Of a stretch of DNA of 64,000 nucleotides, positions 42,263-49,978 are shown one piece after another. The translations under genes and the position numbers were made by a program. Below the pieces are notes generated by a model. The model made no database searches. It had not been told where the DNA came from and worked only from the letters and a program-made list of their open reading frames with translations. Source of the stretch: an uncultured Pelagibacteraceae bacterium. GTDB lineage: Bacteria; Pseudomonadota; Alphaproteobacteria; Pelagibacterales; Pelagibacteraceae. The stretch covers positions 62,001 to 126,000 of the forward strand of contig CACMIH010000005.1 of NCBI GenBank assembly GCA_902613755.1. Reading direction: 5' to 3'. Within the stretch, counting starts at the first letter, position 1, and the number at the start of each line of letters is the position of its first letter.

Positions 42263-43272
42263 TGGCAAAAGTAGAATTAAAAAAATTATTTAAAACTTAT
42301 AATAAAAAAATTAAAGCTTTGGAGGATATAAATCTCACAATTGAAGATGGTCAATTTTTTGTATTACTAGGTCCATCTGGTGCAGGAAAAACTACAACAC
42401 TTAGATGTATAGCCGGTTTAGAAAAAATTGATTCTGGAGATGTATTATTTAATGATGAAAATATAACTCATGATCAACCTGCTTCAAGAGATGTGACTTT
42501 TGTTTTTCAACAATACTCTCTTTATCCTCATTATACTGTTTATGAAAATCTTGCTTTTCCATTAAGGTCACCAATGAGAAAACTTCCCGAGGAAGAAATA
42601 AAAAATAAAGTTGAGAAAATTGCTGAAATGCTCAAAATTACAAACAAATTAAAAAATAAAGCAACTCAACTTTCGGGTGGAGAAATGCAAAGAGTAGCTA
42701 TTGGTAGAGCTCTTGTTCGTGAACCAAATATTTATTTAATGGATGAGCCACTATCCTCATTAGATGCTAAACTAAGAGAAACCCTTAGAGTTGAATTAAA
42801 AAATATTCAATTAAATCTAAACGCTACTATATTATATGTTACACATGATCAGGCTGAAGCAACAACATTGGCAGATAAAATTGGAGTTTTAAAAGAAGGC
42901 AAAATTGTTCAAATTGGAACTCCTGAAGAAATTTATGAAAATCCAAATTCAATTTATGTATCCCAAAGATTGGGGTCACCAAAAATAAATATTTTACCTG
43001 GTTCTATATTTAAACTAGATAACAACATACCAAAAATCGGACTTAGACCGGAAAATATAGAATTAGGTGATGGACCATACGAAGGAAGGGTTATCTCTAT
43101 AGAAAATTTAGGTTCAGAGACTGTTGTGGCTATTAATTTTCAAGACAATGAAATATTAGCTTCAATTCAGGGTAGCTACAAATCATCAATTAATGAAAAA
43201 ATTAATTTTGACATTAATACAAATAAAGTTTTAAAATTTGATAACGGAGACAAAAGGATATATGAGCGTTAA
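42262..43272 (+). CDS. ABC transporter ATP-binding protein 2 of the polyol module (UgpC/MalK class)
   Basis: The 336-residue ATPase contains GPSGAGKTT, VFQQYSLYPHYTV, LSGGEMQRVAIGRAL, IYLMDEPLSSLDA and YVTHDQAEA, followed by a shortened TOBE region with IGLRPENIELGDG. It differs from ATPase 1 in the signature (SGGEM against SGGDR) and length but keeps all catalytic residues. ATG overlaps the previous stop (ATAATG), and its own last 11 nt overlap the DhaL start. It probably pairs with ATPase 1. Confidence 0.9.
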   Translation: MAKVELKKLFKTYNKKIKALEDINLTIEDGQFFVLLGPSGAGKTTTLRCIAGLEKIDSGDVLFNDENITHDQPASRDVTFVFQQYSLYPHYTVYENLAFPLRSPMRKLPEEEIKNKVEKIAEMLKITNKLKNKATQLSGGEMQRVAIGRALVREPNIYLMDEPLSSLDAKLRETLRVELKNIQLNLNATILYVTHDQAEATTLADKIGVLKEGKIVQIGTPEEIYENPNSIYVSQRLGSPKINILPGSIFKLDNNIPKIGLRPENIELGDGPYEGRVISIENLGSETVVAINFQDNEILASIQGSYKSSINEKINFDINTNKVLKFDNGDKRIYER

Positions 43273-43891
43273 TTTTTTAATTTCTCAAGCAAAAAATATT
43301 CAAATAGTCATTGATGAAAATGCAGCAGAAATTGAAGCACTAGATCAAAATATTGGAGACGGGGATCATATATTTAATGTGCAAAGAGGTCTTAAGTTAG
43401 TAGTTGAGCTTGAAGATGATATTAAAAACCTACCCTTACAAAAAGGTTTAAATATAATTGCCATGAAAGTCTTGTCAGGTATTGGTGGCTCTTCTGGAGC
43501 TTTGTTTGGAACTTTCTTTATGTCTATGGCTAAAACACCAGATCTAGATAAAGATATAGATTTTAAAAAAGCATGTGAAATGGTTATAACGGGAATTAAT
43601 GCAATGAAGGAAAGAGGAAAAGCTGATGTTGGGGAAAAAACAATGATGGATGTTTTAATTCCAGTATCAGAAAAACTTAATGAATTAAAAAGTGGTAATA
43701 AGGATATGAAAGAAGGGTTAAGTGAGATAACAAAAATTGCCGAAGATAGAATGTTAGGAACAAAAGACATGCTTGCTACCAAAGGTAGAGCTTCATTTTT
43801 AGGAGAACGTGCCAAAGGTCATATAGATCCAGGGGCTCGTTCATCACAACTTATAATCGATACAATATGCAAATCACTAATTAATAAATAG
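43262..43891 (+). CDS. dhaL: DhaL-type kinase subunit (dihydroxyacetone kinase, ADP/ATP-binding)
   Basis: I chose the ATG at 43262 (MSVNFLISQA), which has an AAGGA site 5-10 nt upstream, over the ATG at 43238 that lies inside the ATPase gene. The 209-residue product has the DhaL signature ALDQNIGDGDHIFNVQRGL with Asp28, Asp33 and Asp35 binding two Mg ions, GIGGSSGALFGTFFMS, and RASFLGERAKGHIDPGARS at the C-terminus. DhaL holds the nucleotide and passes phosphate to the substrate on DhaK. No DhaM phosphotransferase gene is seen, so direct ATP use is likely. Overlap of 11 nt with ATPase 2. Confidence 0.9.
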   Translation: MSVNFLISQAKNIQIVIDENAAEIEALDQNIGDGDHIFNVQRGLKLVVELEDDIKNLPLQKGLNIIAMKVLSGIGGSSGALFGTFFMSMAKTPDLDKDIDFKKACEMVITGINAMKERGKADVGEKTMMDVLIPVSEKLNELKSGNKDMKEGLSEITKIAEDRMLGTKDMLATKGRASFLGERAKGHIDPGARSSQLIIDTICKSLINK

Positions 43892-43899
43892 GAGGAAAT

Positions 43900-44892
43900 A
43901 TGAAAAAATTTATAAATAATGTTGATGATTTTTTAAAAGAAAGTCTTAATGGATTTGGTAAAGCACATAGTGATATAATTAAAGTAAATTTTGAACCAAA
44001 CTTCATTTCTAGAAAGACAAAAACCAAAGAAGGAAAAGTATCTTTAATTTCAGGTGGAGGAAGTGGACACGAACCGATGCACGGTGGTTTTGTTGGCCAT
44101 GGAATGCTAGATGCAGCATGTCCAGGTTTTGTTTTTTCAGCGCCTACTCCAGATCAAATGCAAGCTGCTGCTGAACATGTGGATAGTGGTGCTGGTGTTT
44201 TGTTCATAGTTAAAAATTATTCTGGAGATATTATGAATTTTCAAATGGGCGCAGAAATGTACTCAGGTAAAAATGATAGTATAATTACTAATGACGATGT
44301 GGCTGTTGAAGATTCTACGTTCACAACTGGTAGACGAGGTGTAGCTGCAACAGTTTTAGTTGAAAAAATTATTGGATCTCTGGCTGAAAATGGAGGTTCA
44401 TTAGAAGAATGTAAAAAACTTGGTGAGAAAGTAAACAAAAACTCAGGAACAATGGGGGTAGCTTTTACTAGCTGCACAGTTCCTGCTGCAGGTAAACCAA
44501 CTTTTGATATTGGAAATGATGAAATGGAATTTGGAGTAGGTATACACGGTGAACCTGGAAGAAAGAGAGAAAAAATTCAACCATCAAAAACAATAGTTAA
44601 TAATATGTTGGAAGCTATACTTGATGATTTAAAACCACAAAAAAATGAAAAGACGCTTCTATTTGTAAATGGTATGGGTGGAACTCCTCTTACTGAATTA
44701 TATTTAGTATACGATGATGCTTGTAAAATTTTAAAATCTAAAGGTATTGAAATTACAAGAAGTTTAGTTGGTAATTATTGTACATCACTTGAAATGCAAG
44801 GAGCATCTATAACACTCCTAAAATGTGATGAGGAAATTTTAAAAAATTGGGATGCACCTGTACATACTGCAGCTATGCGTTGGGGTATGTAG
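43900..44892 (+). CDS. dhaK: DhaK-type kinase subunit (binds dihydroxyacetone or a tetrulose)
   Basis: The 330-residue protein matches DhaK: LISGGGSGHEPMHGGFVGHGML at residues 49-70 includes the conserved His57, then CPGFVFSAPTPDQMQAA, NYSGDIMNFQMGAEM, and MEFGVGIHGEPG with His216, equal to the E. coli His218 that forms a covalent hemiaminal with the ketose carbonyl. A strong AGGAGGA site precedes the ATG by 5 nt. With DhaL it would phosphorylate a short ketose. Because of the isomerase and dehydrogenases in the module, erythrulose-like or other C4-C5 ketoses are as likely as dihydroxyacetone. Confidence 0.9.
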   Translation: MKKFINNVDDFLKESLNGFGKAHSDIIKVNFEPNFISRKTKTKEGKVSLISGGGSGHEPMHGGFVGHGMLDAACPGFVFSAPTPDQMQAAAEHVDSGAGVLFIVKNYSGDIMNFQMGAEMYSGKNDSIITNDDVAVEDSTFTTGRRGVAATVLVEKIIGSLAENGGSLEECKKLGEKVNKNSGTMGVAFTSCTVPAAGKPTFDIGNDEMEFGVGIHGEPGRKREKIQPSKTIVNNMLEAILDDLKPQKNEKTLLFVNGMGGTPLTELYLVYDDACKILKSKGIEITRSLVGNYCTSLEMQGASITLLKCDEEILKNWDAPVHTAAMRWGM

Positions 44893-44947
44893 AAATTATT
44901 TATATTTTAGTTAATATTTGTTTCAAATGATTTAATTAAATAGAAAT

Positions 44948-45880
44948 ATGAATAATAAAAAAAAAATCTTAATTACAGAATTCATTAATCAAAATAGTTT
45001 AAAAAATTTAAATAAAAAATTTGATGTTAGATACGATGAAAACTTATGTGAAAAAGAAAGAGAAATAATAAAAATAATTAAAGATTATGATGGTCTAATT
45101 GTAAGAAATAAAACTCAAGTAAATTCAGAAATTTTAAAAAATGCATCAAAGTTAAAATTTATTGGAAGGTTAGGTGTTGGTTTAGATAATATTGATACAG
45201 AATTTTGCAAAAATAAATATATTCATGTTCAACCAGCTACAGGAATGAATGCAGACTCTGTTGCTGAATATGTTGTTTCTTCATCAATGTCTCTAATAAA
45301 AAAAATACCAATGTTTCATAACGGAACTATAAAGGGTGAATGGCCAAGAACAACAATTAAGTCTAGAGAAATTAACCAAAAATTTTTAGGGTTAATTGGA
45401 TTTGGGACAATTGGAAAAAAAGTTGCAGATTATTGTTCAAAAAACGGTTTAAAAATTCTAGCCTACGATCCTTATGTTAAGGAAATAAATAATAAAGAAA
45501 TTGATGCTAAATTATCAAGTTTAAACGATATATATCAAAAATCAGATATCATTTCGATACATCTGCCTCTAACAGATGAAACCAAAAATATGATAAATAA
45601 ATCGTCATTTTCTCAAATGAAAAATAAACCGATTATAATAAATACTTCTAGAGGAGGTATTATAAATGAGAGTGATTTAATTGAAGCTTACAATAAAAAT
45701 AATATTTCTGGCTTTGCTCTAGACGTGTTTGAAAAAGAACCAGTAGAGAGTGAATTTTATAAAAAAATAAAACCAGGTATGAATTGTATATTAACACCTC
45801 ATATTTCTGGTGTTACAACAGAGTCAAACATTAGAGTAAGTGACTTTATAGTTAAAAAAATTACAGATTTTTTTAACTAA
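44948..45880 (+). CDS. D-2-hydroxyacid dehydrogenase (SerA-like, short form)
   Basis: The protein (310 aa) has GRLGVGLDNIDTEF, the NAD loop LIGFGTIGKKVADYC with LAYDPYVKE after it, and the catalytic Arg in NTSRGGIINE, Glu in FEKEPVESEF and His in TPHISGVT. It has no C-terminal ACT regulatory domain, unlike full SerA, which fits a catabolic reductase or oxidase for 2-hydroxyacids. It starts 55 nt after dhaK; the gap has no evident terminator, so it may belong to the same operon. Its end overlaps the convergent MocA-type gene by 8 nt. Confidence 0.85.
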   Translation: MNNKKKILITEFINQNSLKNLNKKFDVRYDENLCEKEREIIKIIKDYDGLIVRNKTQVNSEILKNASKLKFIGRLGVGLDNIDTEFCKNKYIHVQPATGMNADSVAEYVVSSSMSLIKKIPMFHNGTIKGEWPRTTIKSREINQKFLGLIGFGTIGKKVADYCSKNGLKILAYDPYVKEINNKEIDAKLSSLNDIYQKSDIISIHLPLTDETKNMINKSSFSQMKNKPIIINTSRGGIINESDLIEAYNKNNISGFALDVFEKEPVESEFYKKIKPGMNCILTPHISGVTTESNIRVSDFIVKKITDFFN

Positions 45881-46955
45881 TTATTTCTTCTAAATTTATT
45901 AATCGACCTTGTTTTATTGATTGCTCTGCAGCCTCTCCGACAGCAACAGCAATTAAACCATCTTCTAATGAAACCTCTGGATCTGAATTACTTTCAATAG
46001 CTTTCAAAAAAGCTAAGTGTTCGTAGTAAGTAGATCCATGATGATGGCCAGCCTCAAGAATTTTTTTATCTACTTCAATATTTTCGATGTGTGTTTTGCC
46101 ATCTCTCATTCCAATTCTTATATTTGATGAAGTTTTACCTGAATCATCAGAGGGGACTGAAGTTTCAATTTTTCCTTTATTTCCTGTGGCTACAAGCTCT
46201 TCTTGCATGTCAGAATTTTCTGCAAACATACAAAGCTCAAGCAAACTTCTTACTCCATTTTCAAAATTTACAATCACATAGGCATTATCAATTATGTCTG
46301 GTTTTTTTCCATTATACATTTCATCTAAATGGTTAACGTCTTGACCACCACTTGCATAAACACTGATTGGCTTACTTTGGATAATAAATCTCATTAAATC
46401 AAAGAAATGGCAGCATTTTTCAACAAGTGTACCGCCAGTATTTTCCTCAAAACGATTCCAATCATTTACTTTTTTTAAAAATGGAAATCTATGTTCTCTT
46501 ATGGTTAAAGTTTTTAAGTCACCAATTTTGTTATTATGAATTTCATTAATAAACTTTGATACTGGCGGCATATATCTATACTCCATCGCAGTCCAAAATA
46601 CTGAAGGATAATCTTTTGTAAGTTTTTTTATTTCTAAACAATCTTTAGTATTAGCGCATAATGGTTTTTCTACTAGTATGTGTTTTTTAGTTTTGATTAC
46701 ATCTTTCAAGATTTCTATATGAGTAAAGTTAGGAGATGAAATTAAGTATACATCAACAATATTTTTTTCAATCATTTCTAAATGATTTTTAAAACAAGAA
46801 ACTTTTGTTTTTAGAATTTCATTACACTGATTTAATGAATCTTCATGAGGATCAGCAAGTGCAACTACTTCAGCGTTATCAATTAATGATATATTTAAAA
46901 TATGTTCTCGAGCCATTGTCCCTGCTCCAATAATTCCATATTTTATTTTTTTCAT
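45873..46955 (-). CDS. Gfo/Idh/MocA family oxidoreductase
   Basis: The 360-residue protein has GIIGAGTMAREHILN for NAD binding, VYLISSPNFTHIEI, LVEKPLCANT (EKP with the catalytic Lys) and NTGGTLVEKCCHFFDLMRFIIQ, where the CCHFFD segment stands at the usual HxxD catalytic position. Later, LVATGNKGKIETSVPSDD and HHGSTYYEHLAFLKAI match sugar-processing branches (glucose-fructose oxidoreductase-like and inositol dehydrogenase-like). It is a single gene on the minus strand between a convergent hydroxyacid dehydrogenase and the cytochrome peroxidase gene, 30 nt away. Confidence 0.85.
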   Translation of the reverse strand: MKKIKYGIIGAGTMAREHILNISLIDNAEVVALADPHEDSLNQCNEILKTKVSCFKNHLEMIEKNIVDVYLISSPNFTHIEILKDVIKTKKHILVEKPLCANTKDCLEIKKLTKDYPSVFWTAMEYRYMPPVSKFINEIHNNKIGDLKTLTIREHRFPFLKKVNDWNRFEENTGGTLVEKCCHFFDLMRFIIQSKPISVYASGGQDVNHLDEMYNGKKPDIIDNAYVIVNFENGVRSLLELCMFAENSDMQEELVATGNKGKIETSVPSDDSGKTSSNIRIGMRDGKTHIENIEVDKKILEAGHHHGSTYYEHLAFLKAIESNSDPEVSLEDGLIAVAVGEAAEQSIKQGRLINLEEIIS

Positions 46956-46985
46956 ATTCTGTTTGTATCAGTTTAATTTAAAAAC

Positions 46986-48317
46986 TTAATCAATACCTAG
47001 CCCGCTTGGCACTTTATCTGGTTTACCTAGCGGTCTCTGATTTCCACTTCTGCCAGTTAAAGATTCGAGGAAAGAAACAAGTTGATCAATTTCTTTATCA
47101 TTCAATTCTATATGCTGTATGTCAATGCTTGATAGAATTCTGTCTTGTTCCCTTTTGTCTGAAAAAGTTACAAAATCAATTTCTTCTAACCAAGGTGCCT
47201 TAGGTAAATTTGCATATTCAGGTTTCCAATTCTTATTCATTTTTATTGGATTTAAATGATGCTTAATAATTGATTTTAAAGTTGGATAAGCACCATTATG
47301 ACCGTAGGGAGCTGTTAAAGAAACATTTCTTAATGCTGGCGTTTTAAATTTATACATATCGTTTATATTATCCGTTTCGACCATTCGTCCAACGTCACGT
47401 GCATAAGGATCAAAGGGTCGTGTCCTTCCAGGACCAAATTGGGGAATTCCTATTGAATGAAATTTTTGATCTGACAACAAAGATCCTGAATGACAAGAAC
47501 TACAGTTTGCTTTTCCATAAAATAAATTCATCCCATTTATTTGCTTTAAAGTTAAAGCTTGTTTATCTCCATTTAAATATTCGTCAAAGGGAGAGTCAAA
47601 AGATGTCCATTCATGAATTTCAAATGCAGCAATCGAGTTAACAATATGTGTAATGTTAATATCTAGAGGACTGTTTACATCATCAAAAGCATTTTTAAAT
47701 AATTCAACATATTCTGGAATTCCTCTGATCCTGTGGGTAATTACAGGCCAAACTCTATCGATTCTCATGCTATCTTTTCCAACTTTTGAGACCAAACCTA
47801 TAATTTCATTTTCACCTGGATTTCCTGCCATCTCAAACTGTCTAGTCATTGGAAACAAAGCTTGAACTGCAACTATATTATCAAGCCCTTTAGGAAGAGC
47901 TTCTTGAGCAGGTGTATTAAAACCGTTACCAAATATATTCGATTTAGTTACTCTTCCATCATGTAACAAAGTAGTAATGTCTTTAAATCCTAAATTCCAT
48001 AAAGCTAAAGCATTTCTTGGAATTCGTTTTTTTATTTTATCATCGCCCTCACCTGCAGTTCTCTCTAATCCTATACCTTGACCTCCTTCACCAATACCTA
48101 ATGAAAGTCCATCTGAACCTCCTTGATCATGACTATGGCAGGTTGCACAAGCAATGTTTCGATTTGCAGATAAAATTTTATCGTGAAATAAAAGTCTTCC
48201 AATTTTAACTTTTTCTATATCAACTTCATGGAAATCTTCGCTCTTTAATGGTTTTGGTAAATCAATTGCGTAAGTTTTATTTACTGAAATTAAAAATGGA
48301 ATTATAAATATTATTAT
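46986..48317 (-). CDS. Di-heme cytochrome c peroxidase / MauG family protein (start uncertain)
   Basis: Two c-type heme sites are present: CATCH encoded at 48135-48149 and CSSCH at 47490-47504. Family motifs are KIGRLLFHDKILSANRNIACATCH, TTLLHDGR, MNLFYGKANCSSCH, FKTPALRNVSLTAPYGHNGAYPTLKSII. The mature protein begins near AIDLPKPLK after a signal peptide KIIIFIIPFLISVNKTYA. In this frame no ATG, GTG or TTG lies between the heme domain and residues antisense to the Sel1 gene; the frame stays open to 48749, but that part opposes a well-supported gene. I therefore place the start near the ATA codons at 48309-48317; this is a guess. It would be a periplasmic electron-transfer enzyme. Confidence 0.75.
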   Translation of the reverse strand: MIIFIIPFLISVNKTYAIDLPKPLKSEDFHEVDIEKVKIGRLLFHDKILSANRNIACATCHSHDQGGSDGLSLGIGEGGQGIGLERTAGEGDDKIKKRIPRNALALWNLGFKDITTLLHDGRVTKSNIFGNGFNTPAQEALPKGLDNIVAVQALFPMTRQFEMAGNPGENEIIGLVSKVGKDSMRIDRVWPVITHRIRGIPEYVELFKNAFDDVNSPLDINITHIVNSIAAFEIHEWTSFDSPFDEYLNGDKQALTLKQINGMNLFYGKANCSSCHSGSLLSDQKFHSIGIPQFGPGRTRPFDPYARDVGRMVETDNINDMYKFKTPALRNVSLTAPYGHNGAYPTLKSIIKHHLNPIKMNKNWKPEYANLPKAPWLEEIDFVTFSDKREQDRILSSIDIQHIELNDKEIDQLVSFLESLTGRSGNQRPLGKPDKVPSGLGID

Positions 48318-48323
48318 TTTTAA

Positions 48324-48794
48324 ATGATTAAATATCTTTTTATACTTTTGTTTCTTCCATCCATAGTTTTTGCAGAAATAGAAAATGCTCGAGATTTGAT
48401 GGAAGAAGGAAAATTTAAAGAAGCTATGGAGGAACTTATCCCAGCAGCTAGATCTGGTAATGCTGATGCTGAAGAGCTTATTGGGATTATGTACGCTATG
48501 GGTCTTGGTGTTGAAAGAGATGATGTTAGAGCTTTTGAATGGTATCTCAGATCTTCTATGAAAGGTCATCCTGGCGCTCAATCTGGTGTTGGGTGGTATT
48601 ACGAAATTGGTAGAGGACTCCCTGCTCCTGATCTTGTTAGAGCTTATATGTGGTACGGTTTGTCTGCTATTGGTGGAGATCCTGATGCTGCAATTTCTCA
48701 AGAAGAAGTTATTAAAAAAATGACTCCTGAACAAATTGAAAAAGCTCATATTCTCATAAAAGATTATAAATCCTGGATATATCCTTTTAGATAA
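48324..48794 (+). CDS. Exported Sel1-like (tetratricopeptide) repeat protein
   Basis: The 156-residue protein starts with a signal peptide (IKYLFILLFLPSIVFA before EIENARD). The mature part consists of about three Sel1-type helical repeats: MEEGKFKEAMEELIPAARSG, NADAEELIGIMYAMGLGVE (the 'A...LG.mY..G.GV' consensus), HPGAQSGVGWYYEIGRGLP and VRAYMWYGLSAIGGDP, ending with EKAHILIKDY. Such proteins act as scaffolds in the envelope. It is divergent from the cytochrome peroxidase gene and convergent with the TRAP operon. The specific partner is unknown. Confidence 0.85.
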   Translation: MIKYLFILLFLPSIVFAEIENARDLMEEGKFKEAMEELIPAARSGNADAEELIGIMYAMGLGVERDDVRAFEWYLRSSMKGHPGAQSGVGWYYEIGRGLPAPDLVRAYMWYGLSAIGGDPDAAISQEEVIKKMTPEQIEKAHILIKDYKSWIYPFR

Positions 48795-48827
48795 TGAGGC
48801 GAACTAAAATCCGCCCCATTATATTAA
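48793..48827. terminator. Stem-loop between convergent Sel1 and TRAP binding-protein genes
   Basis: AATGAGGCG pairs with CGCCCCATT (8 pairs, one A/C mismatch), loop of 10 nt, then AT-rich sequence ATATTAATTT. It overlaps the last bases of the Sel1 gene and ends 8 nt from the TRAP binding-protein stop at 48835, so it may serve both directions, though the T run is poor. Confidence 0.55.
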
Positions 48828-48834
48828 TTTGAAA

Positions 48835-49887
48835 TTACAAATCTTTTTTGTATGCGCTCGATGCTTTTTTCTCTGCTTTAGCTACTGCCTTAGTTAAAGC
48901 GTTGAAAATTTCTTTTCCACCTTTGACATTGTCTTTAAACCAATCATACACTGGGCTAGCTTCTTTTTTAAAACTAGCTTTTTGATCAGGCGTTGGAACA
49001 TATAAATCTCCACCACCTGCTACAAAGTCTTCGTAAGCTTTGATTGATTTTCTTTTAGGAGAAGCAAAAGTTGCTTGCTGCAAAGCATAGAAACCATCAG
49101 TCACTACTTTTTTAAGATCTGTTGACATCGATTGATATTTTGCATTGTTCATCCACCATAATGCTCCCATGTATGCATGACCGTCTAAAGTAACGTATTT
49201 TAGACCTGCATCAGGAAACTTCATGTTCATAATGTCAGTAATTCCATTTTTAGAACCTTCAACTACACCAGTTTGAAATGATGTAAATAATTCAGGCCAT
49301 GGAATAGGAGTTGGAGATGCACCTAGTGCTCTTACAAGTTCCTGAGGTAAATCAGCTACAACCGTTCTGATTTTTAAACCTTTCATATCAGATGGGTTTG
49401 CAACTCTTCTTTTTGTGTTAGCAAAATTTCTCCATCCACCAGTATTTCCAATTGTCATCAATCTGATTGAATCATTAGAATCTTTTAGAGCCATTTTTCT
49501 CATTGTTCTTACAAAATCACCTTGCATTACATCTTCAGCAATTCTGTCATCAGCCATTAGATAAGGTAAATCTAAAACTTGAACATATGGGAATACACCT
49601 GCTGCACCTCCAGAAGTAGAAATGTAAATATCTATACTTCCATCAGATACACCTTGTAAACACTCGGCACCTTTTGAACAAAGCTGCGTTCCTACAAATA
49701 GTTCTACAGCTATTTTTCCATTTGAAGCTGCTTCTACGTAGTTTTTAAATACTACAGCACCATCATAATCTTCATCTTGATCATTAGAGTTCATTGTCAT
49801 TCTCAAGTTATAATCTGCAGCTGAAACAGATGCAGTAAAACTAATTAAGAATAATAATGAAAAAAATGATTTTATTATTTTACTCAT
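48835..49887 (-). CDS. dctP: TRAP transporter substrate-binding protein (DctP family)
   Basis: The 350-residue protein has a signal peptide (KSFFSLLFLISFTASVSA) and the DctP layout: LRMTMNSNDQDEDYDGAVVFKNYVEAAS, GKIAVELFVGTQLCSKGAECLQGVSDGSIDIYI, MKGLKIRTVVADLPQELVRALGASPTPIPWPELFTSFQTGVVEGSKNG (the conserved substrate-anchoring Arg and helix). The GAGAGGGAAATAATTATG leader gives a good ribosome-binding site. TRAP binding proteins recognise carboxylates, so the ligand is likely an organic acid. It is the last gene in the order dctQ-dctM-dctP, 91 nt after dctM. Confidence 0.92.
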   Translation of the reverse strand: MSKIIKSFFSLLFLISFTASVSAADYNLRMTMNSNDQDEDYDGAVVFKNYVEAASNGKIAVELFVGTQLCSKGAECLQGVSDGSIDIYISTSGGAAGVFPYVQVLDLPYLMADDRIAEDVMQGDFVRTMRKMALKDSNDSIRLMTIGNTGGWRNFANTKRRVANPSDMKGLKIRTVVADLPQELVRALGASPTPIPWPELFTSFQTGVVEGSKNGITDIMNMKFPDAGLKYVTLDGHAYMGALWWMNNAKYQSMSTDLKKVVTDGFYALQQATFASPKRKSIKAYEDFVAGGGDLYVPTPDQKASFKKEASPVYDWFKDNVKGGKEIFNALTKAVAKAEKKASSAYKKDL

Positions 49888-49893
49888 AATTAT

Positions 49894-49901
49894 TTCCCTC
49901 T
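49894..49901 (-). promoter_or_regulatory. Ribosome-binding site of dctP
   Basis: The minus strand reads GAGAGGGAAATAATTATG; the GAGGGAAATAAT part matches the leader of the binding-protein genes at 12912 and 17808 with three extra bases before ATG, supporting the chosen start. Confidence 0.6.
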
Positions 49902-49978
49902 CATTAAATATTTATGTATGAAAACTATACTTAAATTGAATTAGAGAGTCTATGGACTAGTAAAAAAAATAATTAAAA

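Noticed and set aside
43238..43261. Longer start for DhaL
   Set aside because: The DhaL domain begins at the ATG at 43262, which has an AAGGA site; the extra residues are inside the ATPase gene.
47006..48208. Several short plus-strand open frames opposite the peroxidase gene
   Set aside because: They are shadow frames of the minus-strand heme protein, have no ribosome-binding sites and no recognisable domains.
48318..48749. N-terminal 140-codon extension of the cytochrome peroxidase frame
   Set aside because: It is antisense to the Sel1-repeat gene, lacks any domain similarity and is of low-complexity Ser/Phe/Asn composition; the signal peptide comes after it.
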